DNA of 64,000 bases, from NCBI GenBank assembly GCA_035306605.1, contig DATGNR010000075.1, one strand, 5' to 3'. Of this stretch, positions 16,640 through 25,660 are shown piece after piece; the stretch's first letter is position 1, and every line of letters begins with the position of its first letter. A program made the translations under genes and the position numbers. A model generated the notes under the pieces. It was not told the origin of the DNA. It ran no database searches and saw nothing but the letters and a program-made list of their open reading frames with translations. This DNA comes from Xanthomarina sp035306605 (GTDB lineage Bacteria; Bacteroidota; Bacteroidia; Flavobacteriales; Flavobacteriaceae).

Positions 16640-17892
16640 TAATTTAAAATAAGTTTATTATTAGCAACTATCCCATAAACCTTGCCTTTGGTTTCATAAT
16701 CAAGGAAAATGGCATTTTTTGAAGTTGATTTTATATCGTCTATTGTAAATTTTTGAACACCATTTGGGTTGAACAACGTTAAATCTGCTTTGTTTCCAAT
16801 GGCAATTGCTTGATAATTCACACCAAATCTATCTTTTCCTTTGGTTAAATATGCTACGGCCTTTTTAGTAGTAAAATGCTTGTTTAAAATTCCAAATGCA
16901 GATTCTAATCCAAGGGTTCCATATTTGGCTAAGTCGAATTCTATTTTTTTATGCTCAATATCAATAGGGTTGTGGTCGCTGGTAACCATATCTATAGTGC
17001 CGTCTTTTAACCCTTCTATTAAAGCAGTTATATCTTCTTGGGTTCGTAACGGAGGAAGAACTTTAAAGTTTGTATTAAAAGTCGTTAAGTTCTCATCTGT
17101 TAAAATAAGATTGTGAATAGCTACACTACAGCTTACGTTTAAATTTTTCTGTTTTGCTTCACGAATTAATTGCACCGATTTAGCAGTGGAAATTGTTGGA
17201 ATATGAAGTTTCCCTTCCGTATACTCCAACAAGAATAAATCTCTAACAATTTGCAGTTCTTCAGCCATATTTGGATTCCCTTTCAAACCAATGGAAGTAC
17301 TTGTAAGCTGCTCGTTCATGACACCTTTTCCAGAAATTTTGTTTTCTTGTGGAAAAGAAAGAATCAAACCATCAAAATTACTAGCGTACTGTAAAGCTAT
17401 TTTTAGCAAATTAGGGTTTTCGATAGGTTTTTCGTAATCACCAAAAGCAATAGCTCCAGCATTTTTCATATCGAATAATTCCGCTAAATCTTCACCTTTG
17501 CTTTCTTTGGTTAAAGCGCCAATTGGGTAGAGTTTTACAGCATGCTTTTCTGCCTTTGCTTTTACAAAGGACACATCAGAATTGCAATCGATTACTGGAT
17601 TTGAATTCGGGTTCAAGGCTACTGATGTAAAACCGGAAAGGGCCGCAGTTTTTAAACCGTTTTCTATGGTTTCGCGTTCTTCATAACCAGGTTCTCCAAA
17701 ACTCACACTACTATCAAACCAACCTTGGGATACATGCAGATTATCTAAATCTATTTCCTGGATATTTTTCGTGTTTTTAAGAGTTTTTGAAATTTCGGTA
17801 ATCACACCATTTTCAATTAAAATATCAACCGTTTGATTGTTAAAATCGCTTTTAGGGTCGATAATTGTGGCAGATTTTAGGAGTGCGTTCAT
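16639..17892 (-). CDS. Dihydroorotase-like protein lacking the metal ligands (PyrC-like)
   Basis: A 417-residue amidohydrolase-fold protein that aligns over its full length with class I dihydroorotase, the third enzyme of pyrimidine synthesis. The usual metal-binding DxHxHFREPG is here DSSVSFGEPG, so both histidines are lost; the HCED site reads FPQEN, and the second-strand His (HVST) reads TIST. The Asp of TSDHNP remains. This is the pattern of the inactive PyrC-prime paralogues that support aspartate transcarbamoylase in some bacteria. It overlaps the vWA gene by 4 bases. It is usually annotated pyrC; catalysis is doubtful. Confidence 0.85.
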   Translation of the reverse strand: MNALLKSATIIDPKSDFNNQTVDILIENGVITEISKTLKNTKNIQEIDLDNLHVSQGWFDSSVSFGEPGYEERETIENGLKTAALSGFTSVALNPNSNPVIDCNSDVSFVKAKAEKHAVKLYPIGALTKESKGEDLAELFDMKNAGAIAFGDYEKPIENPNLLKIALQYASNFDGLILSFPQENKISGKGVMNEQLTSTSIGLKGNPNMAEELQIVRDLFLLEYTEGKLHIPTISTAKSVQLIREAKQKNLNVSCSVAIHNLILTDENLTTFNTNFKVLPPLRTQEDITALIEGLKDGTIDMVTSDHNPIDIEHKKIEFDLAKYGTLGLESAFGILNKHFTTKKAVAYLTKGKDRFGVNYQAIAIGNKADLTLFNPNGVQKFTIDDIKSTSKNAIFLDYETKGKVYGIVANNKLILN

Positions 17893-19811
17893 TTAAAATA
17901 TTTTAATATGAGCAGTTCAATAGCTAGAAAGCCTAGTGCAAAAATAACAAACCATTTCCATAGCTCGTTAATTTTTGAGTCACTTTTTAATTCACTAATC
18001 AAATCGGGTAAGGAATGGCTTAATTTCATGTGTTTTATACCAGAAAAATCTTGGTATTGTAACTGGCTTTCGTCTCTTTTATAATTAAAACTAATATTTT
18101 CTATAAAATCTAATTTGTTGCTTATACTGTATGTTCCTGCTGTTTCTGGTACATCATTGGTTGTAATTTGAACTTTAGTATTGAAGTATTGCTGTTGCGG
18201 AATCAAGCTTTCTTCATTCAAAGTCATGCTTAAAATATCATCCTGTTGTAAACTTATAGGAATGTCAATTTTATTTTCTTCACCTATTACATAATATAAT
18301 TCTGAAGTTTTTAAACTCTGTTTTCCAATATTGTAAAGCGTAGGAACTATAAGTGGAGAACTTTTAAAGTTAGAATTTTCTGTTTTTAAGGAAGCAGAAA
18401 AAACATAAGCTTGGGCGTTTTTACTTAAAAATGCCTTGCCATCTTCAAAAAGCAACGGAGTACTAATATGAGAACCTGTTAACGGATAATAACTGTCTAC
18501 TTTTGGGTATTGAAAATTTGATACTTCTTTATTGAATACATCCTTGTAAAGTGGATGTGAAAATTGGATGCCTGTAATTCTTTTTTCTGAAGTATTTAGG
18601 GTGTTTAAACCCATGTTGAAATTCAATAATAAGTGGTTGTAGCTTTGTAAATCCGCATTTTCTGAAGGAATTACTACTAAAAAGCCTCCTTTTTCAGTAA
18701 AAGCTTTTAGGGCGGTGCTTAAAGAATTTGGAATGATTTCTAGTTCGTTTAAAACAATCAGGTTTTGGTTTTCAATATCGCTATAATTAAGTTTATTTAA
18801 AGCTTCTGAAGTATACTGAAATTCATTTTCTGTATAAATTCGTGTTAAAAACTTATCGTCGGTTTCATTGATGGCAAGTACTTTTGCTTTAGTTGCCTTG
18901 TTAATACTAAAGAATAACGTGTTGTCGAAGGTTAAATTCGCATCGTCTATAACAATACTTCCGTTTATGCTTTCTTCGTTGTTAATAGTAAATTTAGCCA
19001 CAGAGTTTTTGTCAATATCAACAGCTGTTTTAGCTAGTAAGTTTTCTTTATTCAACAAGGAAACTGGAATGTTTTCAACGGGATTTCCTTGATTAGAAAC
19101 GTGTGCGGTTAGCTCGATGTTTTGTGGGGTTTTATTTGAAACATACAAACTGTCTACCGAAATATTATTGGTGTTTACCGGCTTCAATTGAACAGGGTAG
19201 AGGTTAATTAAAGAATCTAAAGTTGGTTGAAATAGAGTTTCTTTTATTTGAAAATCTGAAATTAAAATCAGTTGCTGTAAGTTTCCTGAGTTGGATGTAA
19301 ATAAGTTCTTTCCTTTTAATAAAACAGCATCATAATTAAGCTGGTTGGCTGTGTAATCCAGTTGAAGCAATTCATTTTTAATGGCTTGAATGCTTGTGTT
19401 TTTAAACGTGTGATTGTTTGTGTAAATCGAAATGTTTTCCGTGTGGTCTAGGTTTTCAATTAAATCCTGTACGGCTCTTTTAAGAAGTTCGCCAGCTTCA
19501 CCTTTAGCTTGCATACTAAAGGAGTTGTCAAGATAAATAACTGTTTCTTTTTGACTGTTTTTTGTGTTTGTTTTAGAAGTATAAGGTTGGGCAAAAGCTA
19601 TAATTATAGCAGCAAACAACAGCATTCTGGTACATAAAATAAGCCACTTTTTAATCTGAGAACTTTTTCTGCTTTCTGCCTTTACTTTTTTTAGATAGGC
19701 CACATTGGTAAAAGCCTGCTTTTTAAACTTTCGAAGCTGAAATAAATGAATAAGAATTGGTATAAGCAGCGCAAATAAAGCGTAAAGAAGTTCAGGATGT
19801 TTAAACTGCAT
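17889..19811 (-). CDS. BatA-domain/vWA membrane protein
   Basis: A 640-residue protein starting with the BatA-type double membrane domain (FKHPELLYALFALLIPILIHLFQLRKFKKQ, then a second helix near residue 63-80). It is followed by a von Willebrand A domain with the MIDAS motif YLDNSFSM (DxSxS), a large extracytoplasmic region and a C-terminal helix just before the end. Proteins of this type are linked to aerotolerance (Bat) operons, but no MoxR or BatB/C/D gene is near. It overlaps the dihydroorotase-like gene by 4 bases. Confidence 0.87.
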   Translation of the reverse strand: MQFKHPELLYALFALLIPILIHLFQLRKFKKQAFTNVAYLKKVKAESRKSSQIKKWLILCTRMLLFAAIIIAFAQPYTSKTNTKNSQKETVIYLDNSFSMQAKGEAGELLKRAVQDLIENLDHTENISIYTNNHTFKNTSIQAIKNELLQLDYTANQLNYDAVLLKGKNLFTSNSGNLQQLILISDFQIKETLFQPTLDSLINLYPVQLKPVNTNNISVDSLYVSNKTPQNIELTAHVSNQGNPVENIPVSLLNKENLLAKTAVDIDKNSVAKFTINNEESINGSIVIDDANLTFDNTLFFSINKATKAKVLAINETDDKFLTRIYTENEFQYTSEALNKLNYSDIENQNLIVLNELEIIPNSLSTALKAFTEKGGFLVVIPSENADLQSYNHLLLNFNMGLNTLNTSEKRITGIQFSHPLYKDVFNKEVSNFQYPKVDSYYPLTGSHISTPLLFEDGKAFLSKNAQAYVFSASLKTENSNFKSSPLIVPTLYNIGKQSLKTSELYYVIGEENKIDIPISLQQDDILSMTLNEESLIPQQQYFNTKVQITTNDVPETAGTYSISNKLDFIENISFNYKRDESQLQYQDFSGIKHMKLSHSLPDLISELKSDSKINELWKWFVIFALGFLAIELLILKYFK

Positions 19812-19903
19812 TCTTATTAGTTTATTTACAAAAATAGTGTTTACTCTGAAATAGAAAACCTTTTAACAACAAATTAAATTTTAAACTGAAAGATTAGGTC
19901 GTT

Positions 19904-21076
19904 TTAGCCTAGATTGGCTTCAGTAGAAGGCAATCTTTTATAGTATGGAAATTTTATAATAAAACAAGTACCCACATTAACTTCGCTTTCAACCTCAATG
20001 GTGCCACCAAAAGTTTCTATTTGGTTTTTTATTAAATACAAACCAATACCTTCGGAGTCATGGTTTTTGTGGAAAGTTTTATACAGACCAAAAATAGAGT
20101 CGCCAAACTTTTCTAAATCGATTCCTAAACCATTGTCTGATATTCTTATTTGAATGGTTTCTGCAACAATCTTACTTTCTATGGTAATTACCGGATTCCT
20201 ATCAGGATGCTTGTATTTAATAGCATTGGTTAATAGGTTTTGAATGATGCTTTCTATATAAGATGGATTGTAATAAATATATAAATTACGATTAATTTTA
20301 TTGAAAATTTCAGCCTTATTAGCAGTAATAACGACGTTTAGTACGTCTAAAATGTTGTCTATTTCTTTTGCAAGATAGAGCTTTTCTATTCTAGCTGTTC
20401 TGTTGTTCTGAATAGAAACAATCTCCGTTAAATTGGTGATAGTTTTTGTTAGGGAAGTAGATAAAGTGTTAAGGTAGGCTACTATTTCATTTTTTTCTTG
20501 ATTTGTTTCGGCTTCATCGTGAAAAGCCAGTAGACTTTCAAAATTGGCGGCGTGCTGTTTTAAATTATGGGTAACAATATGAGCGAAGTTTTTTAGCTGA
20601 TTGTTTTGTTTTGTTATTATATTAAGAGTGTCGGTAAGTTTTATTTCACTTTCAATATGCTCGGTAATATCAACATGGGTTCCAATAAATCGGATGGGAT
20701 TACCGTCGGGATCTCTATCTAATATTTTTCCTTTATCTAAAACCCACTTATATCTGCCGTCCTTGCATTTTACCCGATGTTCGTTAACATACATGTTCTT
20801 TAATCCGTTTATATAATCTTGAAAATCTTGAAAGTACTTTTCTCTGTCGTCTGGATGTACCCGATCGTTCCAATCGTTAATATGATCTCCAAAAGTCGGG
20901 TCGTTTTCAAAACCAATAATGCGTTTAGATGCTTTCGAAAAATATACCTTTTGGTTTAACGTGTCAAACTCCCATACGCCAACATTGGTCATTTCAACCG
21001 CTAACTGCCACATGCGCTTTTCATCATGTTTGTTAGTACTTAATTTGTTTGGTGTATTGGAGTTTTCAAAATTCAT
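19904..21076 (-). CDS. PAS-domain sensor histidine kinase
   Basis: A cytoplasmic 390-residue kinase. Residues about 22-140 form a PAS_3/PAC sensor domain (GVWEFDTLNQKVYF, DWNDRVHPDDREKYF, GTHVDITEH). The dimerisation/phosphoacceptor segment has the H-box FAHIVTHNLKQHAANFESLL, then a HATPase with N box NLLTNAIKYKH, G1 DNGLGID, F box FGLYKTF and G2 GIGLYL. No membrane segment and no response regulator are adjacent, so it is an orphan. The H-box type FAHIVxHNL is common in Bacteroidota kinases. Confidence 0.92.
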   Translation of the reverse strand: MNFENSNTPNKLSTNKHDEKRMWQLAVEMTNVGVWEFDTLNQKVYFSKASKRIIGFENDPTFGDHINDWNDRVHPDDREKYFQDFQDYINGLKNMYVNEHRVKCKDGRYKWVLDKGKILDRDPDGNPIRFIGTHVDITEHIESEIKLTDTLNIITKQNNQLKNFAHIVTHNLKQHAANFESLLAFHDEAETNQEKNEIVAYLNTLSTSLTKTITNLTEIVSIQNNRTARIEKLYLAKEIDNILDVLNVVITANKAEIFNKINRNLYIYYNPSYIESIIQNLLTNAIKYKHPDRNPVITIESKIVAETIQIRISDNGLGIDLEKFGDSIFGLYKTFHKNHDSEGIGLYLIKNQIETFGGTIEVESEVNVGTCFIIKFPYYKRLPSTEANLG

Positions 21077-21200
21077 CTGTGGTGGACCATGGTTACTTTA
21101 GTTTAAAATAAATCAGAAAAAAAATAAAAGAACTTAGCTGTAACACTAATTTAGTTAATAATCAGCTATCTAAATAATGATTTATAAAAAAAATATAATT

Positions 21201-22097
21201 TTATTTTCTAGGATGAAAACTATGAAGCACATTTTTTAAATGACTTTTATCTACATGCATATAAATTTCAGTAGTTGTAATACTTTCATGGCCCAACATA
21301 AGTTGAATGGTTCTTAAATCGGCTCCATTTTCCAATAAATGAGTGGCAAATGAGTGTCTAAAAGTATGTGGTGAAATGCTTTTGTTTAAATCTATGGTTA
21401 CGGCAAGTTGTTTAATGATAGTGAAAATCATGGCTCGGGTAAGTTGTTTGCCTCTTCGATTTAAAAACAAAGTGTCTTCATTTCCTTTTTGAATGGTTTG
21501 GTGAACGCGGATGTCGTTCCTATATATATTGATATACTTCTGGGCAGATTCTACAATTGGTACAAAACGCTGTTTGTCTCCTTTTCCAGTAACCTTGATA
21601 AATCCTTCTTCAAAAAATAAGTCTGAAATTTTTAAGTTCGTTAGCTCGCTAACACGCAATCCACAGCTATATAAAGTTTCTAACATGGCACGATTTCGCT
21701 CTCCTTCAGGTTTGCTTAAATCTATGGCCTTAATTAATTGATTAATATCTTCCAATGAAAGGGTGTCAGGAAGTTTCCTCCCAATTTTAGGAGATTCTAT
21801 TAATTCTAAGGGATTATCAGTTCTATAATCCTCAAAAATAAGGTAATTAAAGAAGCTTCTAAGCCCAGAAATGATTCTTGATTGACTTCTGGCATTTACT
21901 TTTTTAGCCGTTTCGTAAATAAAAGGTTGTAGACTCTCTTTAGAAATAGTTAAAGGAGAGGTTTGTAGGTTGTTGGTTTCTAAAAACTTCATTAACTTCT
22001 CAACATCCAAGCCATAACTAGCAATGGAATTGTCTGAAAGGCCTCTTTCAATTTTTAGGTAAAGTTTATAGTCTTTTAAAGCGTGTTCCCATTTCAT
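21201..22097 (-). CDS. xerD: Site-specific tyrosine recombinase XerD
   Basis: Resolves chromosome dimers at dif together with FtsK; in Bacteroidota a single Xer recombinase is common. The 298-residue product has the N-terminal SAM-like DNA-binding domain and the catalytic set: Arg in SCGLRVSEL (about 150), Lys in TGKGDKQR, HTFRHSFATHLLENGADLR (His and Arg) and the nucleophilic Tyr in TTTEIYMHV near residue 281. No mobile element borders it, so it is the housekeeping enzyme. A TATTTTTG box sits five bases before the ATG with a 17-base dyad directly upstream. Confidence 0.93.
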   Translation of the reverse strand: MKWEHALKDYKLYLKIERGLSDNSIASYGLDVEKLMKFLETNNLQTSPLTISKESLQPFIYETAKKVNARSQSRIISGLRSFFNYLIFEDYRTDNPLELIESPKIGRKLPDTLSLEDINQLIKAIDLSKPEGERNRAMLETLYSCGLRVSELTNLKISDLFFEEGFIKVTGKGDKQRFVPIVESAQKYINIYRNDIRVHQTIQKGNEDTLFLNRRGKQLTRAMIFTIIKQLAVTIDLNKSISPHTFRHSFATHLLENGADLRTIQLMLGHESITTTEIYMHVDKSHLKNVLHSFHPRK

Positions 22098-22102
22098 TTG
22101 AA

Positions 22103-22110
22103 CAAAAATA
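22103..22110 (-). promoter_or_regulatory. Candidate xerD -7 box, nearly adjacent to the start codon
   Basis: TATTTTTG on the minus strand ends five bases before the xerD ATG. Transcription would start at or very near the ATG. No TTG lies 19-21 bases upstream; the sequence there is TTA. Confidence 0.5.
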
Positions 22111-22127
22111 AACTAAAATGTTTAGTT
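22111..22127. repeat. 17-bp palindrome upstream of xerD
   Basis: Perfect 7-bp inverted arms AACTAAA and TTTAGTT separated by ATG, directly upstream of the candidate -7 box and within the -33/-7 spacer. Operator-like position. Confidence 0.65.
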
Positions 22128-22312
22128 ATTAAGGTCATTGATTTGTTATGAAATATAGAATAGATATAAATTGTTTATTATGCAAAACGATAATATGCTG
22201 ATTTAGTGTATAATAGTATTTGTTTTTGATTAATAAGGGATAATTTAGTTTAAAAATTCAAAAAAATTACTTAGTTTGGTTTCACTATTAATCTATTAAA
22301 ATTTAAACAATT

Positions 22313-22810
22313 ATGAAAAAATTATTTTTAACAGCTGCAATTGCGGTATTTGGATTTTCGGTAATCAATGCTCAAAGTGGATTAAAAGCTGGGGCTCATG
22401 TTGCTTTACCAATTGGTGATTCAGGAGATTACTCATCTGTTAGTATTGGATTGGATGTGGCTTATTTGGTTGCAGTTTCAGATCAATTCTCTGTTGGTGG
22501 AGCTACAGGTTTTACTAATGCAATCGCTAAATCATATGACTTTTTAGGTGCAAGTATTAAAGGTGATGATGTTCAATTTGTTCCTGTTGCTGGGGCTGCA
22601 CGCTTTAATGCGACAGAAGAATTTTATGTGGGAGCAGACTTAGGTTATGCAGTTGGAATTAACGATAATAATGACGGTGGTTTTTATTATCGCCCAAGAG
22701 TTGGTTATAGCTTTACTGATATGATTGGAGCTAATTTTTCTTATACAGGAATCAGTAGAGATGGAGGAAGCTGGTCAACTATTGGTGTAGGAATTGAATT
22801 TTCTTTCTAA
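22313..22810 (+). CDS. Outer membrane beta-barrel protein, OmpA/OmpX-like porin family
   Basis: A 165-residue exported protein: signal peptide MKKLFLTAAIAVFGFSVINAQ, then alternating aromatic and polar strands (GLKAGAHVALPIG, SVGGATGFT, FVPVAGAARFNA, YVGADLGYAVG, YYRPRVGYSF, WSTIGVGIEFSF) that fit an eight-stranded barrel ending in Phe, as outer-membrane proteins do. It resembles the next gene in signal peptide and layout. Function unknown. Terminator follows. Confidence 0.85.
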   Translation: MKKLFLTAAIAVFGFSVINAQSGLKAGAHVALPIGDSGDYSSVSIGLDVAYLVAVSDQFSVGGATGFTNAIAKSYDFLGASIKGDDVQFVPVAGAARFNATEEFYVGADLGYAVGINDNNDGGFYYRPRVGYSFTDMIGANFSYTGISRDGGSWSTIGVGIEFSF

Positions 22811-22832
22811 ATTTCCATAACTTTTATATAAA

Positions 22833-22868
22833 AAAAAGGACTATCATTTTCAGATAGTCCTTTTTTTT
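22833..22868 (+). terminator. Terminator after the first barrel gene
   Basis: Arms AAAAAGGACTATC and GATAGTCCTTTTT, seven-base loop and a long T-run. Confidence 0.85.
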
Positions 22869-22970
22869 TCCAGAATTTCTTTTGAAATAAGTAGGGTTCC
22901 AGAGGCTAATAAGTAAGTTGTTGTTTATAAAGTTAGTTGCGTTGTTAAAGTGAAGATTCTTTATGTTTTA

Positions 22971-23001
22971 TTGGTAAGTATAAAGAAAAGACCTACTTTT
23001 G
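22971..23001 (+). promoter_or_regulatory. Promoter of the second barrel gene
   Basis: TTG at 22971-22973, 20-base spacer, TACTTTTG at 22994-23001: a very good match to the Bacteroidota housekeeping promoter. Predicted leader about 25-30 bases. Confidence 0.75.
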
Positions 23002-23034
23002 CATCCGATTAATTATAAAACAATTAAATTTATT

Positions 23035-23691
23035 ATGAAAAAAATAGTAATTATGGCTGCTATTGCAGCTTTCGGTTTTGCAAACGTGAATGCACAAGAG
23101 GGTACTACTTTTGGTTTTGGAGAAGGTGATATCTTTATTGAAGGTAACGTTAGTGTTAGAAGCTCTAAGGATAAAAATACATTGAATGTTGAAACTAAAA
23201 CAAATAGCTTCACAATTAGTCCTAAAGCTGGTTATTTTTTAACTGATCAATTTGCTGTTGGTGCTGAATTAGGTTTTGGAAAGTACAAAGAAGAAACAGG
23301 AAACACAATCAATGAAGATGTGTCTACTGTTGGCGGAGGTTTATTCGCTCGTTACTACTTCTTGGAATTAGGTAAACGTTTTAAAACATATTCTGAATTT
23401 GGAATCGGTTATGGAACTGCTAAAGACAAAGGTAATGCAGGAAGTACTTTAACAAAAAACACTTTCGGTGCTGGATTAGATTTAGGAATCAACTATTTTG
23501 TTACTGAAAAAATTGCATTAACATTTGGATTAACAGATATATTATCTGTTTCAACTACTAAAAACGAATTAACTGTTTCAGGAACTCCTGGTAAAACATC
23601 TTCTACAAATACAGATGTTAACTTTGGTGTTGGAAGTGTAAACAATCCATTTGGTGGTAACGCTACATTTGGTATCTTATTTAAACTATAA
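23035..23691 (+). CDS. Outer membrane beta-barrel protein
   Basis: A 218-residue exported protein. Start is the ATG at 23035, giving the signal peptide MKKIVIMAAIAAFGFANVNAQ; the frame is open back to a TTG at 22999, but that lies inside the promoter box. The mature part has repeated amphipathic strands (FTISPKAGYFLTDQFAVGAELGFGKY, GGGLFARYYFLELGKRFKTYSEFGIGYG, GAGLDLGINYFVTEKIALTFGL) and ends FGILFKL, all consistent with a porin-like barrel. Its signal peptide and layout resemble the barrel gene upstream. Function unknown. Confidence 0.87.
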   Translation: MKKIVIMAAIAAFGFANVNAQEGTTFGFGEGDIFIEGNVSVRSSKDKNTLNVETKTNSFTISPKAGYFLTDQFAVGAELGFGKYKEETGNTINEDVSTVGGGLFARYYFLELGKRFKTYSEFGIGYGTAKDKGNAGSTLTKNTFGAGLDLGINYFVTEKIALTFGLTDILSVSTTKNELTVSGTPGKTSSTNTDVNFGVGSVNNPFGGNATFGILFKL

Positions 23692-23712
23692 TAAATACAA
23701 TAGTTATTAAAT

Positions 23713-23748
23713 AAAAAAAAACCGAAGCTAATTGCTTCGGTTTTTTTT
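23713..23748. terminator. Terminator between the barrel gene and miaA
   Basis: GC-rich arms ACCGAAGC and GCTTCGGT flanked by eight or more A and T residues, with a five-base loop. Probably works in both directions for the convergent genes. Confidence 0.85.
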
Positions 23749-23781
23749 ATGTTATAATTTCAGGTATGAGACTTTGGAGGT

Positions 23782-24717
23782 TTAGTTTGTCGTGTTTTTG
23801 GCCATTTCTAATTTTATGGCATCCACAATAGTGTCTATAGGCGTTTCAAAGTCAAACCATAAATGGTCTTCCTTTTTTCGAAACCAAGTAAGTTGTCTTT
23901 TAGCAAATCTTCGGGAATTTTTCTTTATTTCAGAAACGGCAAAATCTAGTTCCCATTCACCATGAAAGTACTTAAACAGTTCCTTATAACCTACTGTATT
24001 TAATGCATTAAGGTTTTGTTTGTCTAAAAGTCTTTTAACTTCATCTATTAAGCCTACTTGCATCATATTATCTACTCGGCGGTTAATCCTGTCGTAAATT
24101 ATTTCCCTATCGGCAGTTAAGCCTATATGAATGGCTTTAAAGGCTCTGTTTACTTTGTTTTTATTTAGAAATGAAGAATAAGGCTGTCCTGAACCTATGC
24201 AAATTTCCAATGCGCGAATAACGCGTTGTGGATTGTCTATGGCTATAGTGTTATACGAGTCGGGGTCTAAGGATTTTAGTTTTTCCTGAAGAACTTCTAA
24301 ACCTTCAAGGTCTAACTGCTTGTTTAAAGCTTCTCTAATTTTGGAATCTACTTCTGGAAAATGATCCAAACCATGAATTACAGCATCTACATACAAGCCA
24401 GAGCCACCAACCATAATAACAATATTGTGGGATTGAAATAAATCATCTAAAAGATTAATGGCATCTTTTTCAAAAGTACCTACATTATATTGGTCTTCTA
24501 TGGACTTATGGTGAATAAAATGATGCTTGGCAGCAGCTAATTCTTCTGGAGTAGGAGCAGCTGTCCCGATAGACATTTCTTTATAAAACTGTCGGGAATC
24601 TGCTGAAATAATTTCCGTATGAAAATACTGGGCTAATTTAATACTAAGAGCCGTTTTTCCTATAGCTGTTGGACCTACTATAGAAATTAAATACTTATGG
24701 TTGCCTTTGCTGCTAAT
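23782..24717 (-). CDS. miaA: tRNA dimethylallyltransferase MiaA, apparently starting at ATT
   Basis: Adds a dimethylallyl group to A37 of tRNAs reading UNN codons. The coding frame holds the P-loop GPTAIGKTALSIKLA, the ISADSRQFYKEMSIGTAAPT motif, GGSGLYVDAVIHGLD and the C-terminal RRFAKRQLTWFRK. The first ATG in frame (24576) would remove the P-loop. Upstream of it the frame stays open to a stop at 24721-24723 and contains no ATG, GTG or TTG. ATT at 24715-24717 gives ISSKGNHKYLISIVGPTA, placing the initiator where the family has Met. Length 311 would be normal. Starts 13 bases after the channel gene stop. Confidence 0.85.
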   Translation of the reverse strand: MSSKGNHKYLISIVGPTAIGKTALSIKLAQYFHTEIISADSRQFYKEMSIGTAAPTPEELAAAKHHFIHHKSIEDQYNVGTFEKDAINLLDDLFQSHNIVIMVGGSGLYVDAVIHGLDHFPEVDSKIREALNKQLDLEGLEVLQEKLKSLDPDSYNTIAIDNPQRVIRALEICIGSGQPYSSFLNKNKVNRAFKAIHIGLTADREIIYDRINRRVDNMMQVGLIDEVKRLLDKQNLNALNTVGYKELFKYFHGEWELDFAVSEIKKNSRRFAKRQLTWFRKKEDHLWFDFETPIDTIVDAIKLEMAKNTTN

Positions 24718-24730
24718 AACTTAAGTGTTT

Positions 24731-25624
24731 TTATAATTCGGTATTTAAACTATGTCCGCATTTGTGACAATATTTTGCAGAATCCTTGTGGTTTTCATTT
24801 AAACAATTTGGACAAGACAGCGTGCTAGAATCTATCTGACTCGGGTGTTTAGGGATGGGAGAAACGCTATGTTCATGATTTTTATTTGTATTACTGTCTT
24901 TGTCATATTTAGTATATTCTGCAGTTACTATTCCTGTTGGAACAGCAATGATACCATAACCCATAATCATTACGAATGAAGCGATAACCTGACCTAAAGG
25001 TGTTTGTGGTGTAATATCTCCAAATCCAACAGTGGTAAGTGTAACAATACACCAATAGACACTTTTTGGAATATTGTCAAAGCCATTTTCTTTTCCTTCA
25101 ACCAAGTACATAACTGTGCCTAAAATAATGGTGGAAATAACCATAACCAGAACGAACACCAAAATTTTTGCTCTACTAGCTTTTAGGGCTGTAGCTAAAT
25201 GGTTGGATGCCGATAAAAACCTAACAAGTTTTAGTATTCTGAAAACACGCAGCAATCTAATGGCTCTAAAGGCTACTAAAGCATGTGTGCCAACAAATAT
25301 TAAAGAGAGGTATTTTGGTATGGTTGAAAGTAAATCGATAATACCATAAAAACTAGTAATATATTTAAGGGGTCTTTTTACTGAAATAACCCTTAAAATA
25401 TATTCTATAGAAAACATGATGGTGATAACCCATTCCGAAATATCAAAAAACGCATGATATTTGTTATCTAAGGACTCCACACTCTCTAACATGACTAGCA
25501 AGATACTTGCTAAAATGGCTATAAGTAATATGACATCAAATAGCTTTCCTGCAGGTGTTTCAGCCTCATAAATAATATCGTGAACTTTTATTTTCCAGTT
25601 CGCATGTGGTTTTTTCTCTGCCAT
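24731..25624 (-). CDS. Voltage-gated-type potassium channel with C-terminal zinc ribbon
   Basis: A 297-residue ion channel subunit. Six membrane helices: S1-S3 within residues 28-125, the S4 voltage sensor with regular Arg (RAIRLLRVFRILKLVRF), S5, the pore helix and filter TLTTVGFGD near 197-205, then S6. The cytoplasmic tail ends in CPNC-x12-CHKCG, a zinc-ribbon. It acts as a tetramer in the inner membrane. Gene order and short gaps (36 and 13 bases) suggest transcription with the exonuclease gene upstream and miaA downstream. Confidence 0.93.
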   Translation of the reverse strand: MAEKKPHANWKIKVHDIIYEAETPAGKLFDVILLIAILASILLVMLESVESLDNKYHAFFDISEWVITIMFSIEYILRVISVKRPLKYITSFYGIIDLLSTIPKYLSLIFVGTHALVAFRAIRLLRVFRILKLVRFLSASNHLATALKASRAKILVFVLVMVISTIILGTVMYLVEGKENGFDNIPKSVYWCIVTLTTVGFGDITPQTPLGQVIASFVMIMGYGIIAVPTGIVTAEYTKYDKDSNTNKNHEHSVSPIPKHPSQIDSSTLSCPNCLNENHKDSAKYCHKCGHSLNTEL

Positions 25625-25660
25625 TTATCAAATGTAGTGAAAGATTTGTTAATAAAACTT

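Noticed and set aside
21201..22097. Integrase of a mobile element
   Set aside because: It matches the housekeeping XerD; no att sites, cargo or transposase nearby.
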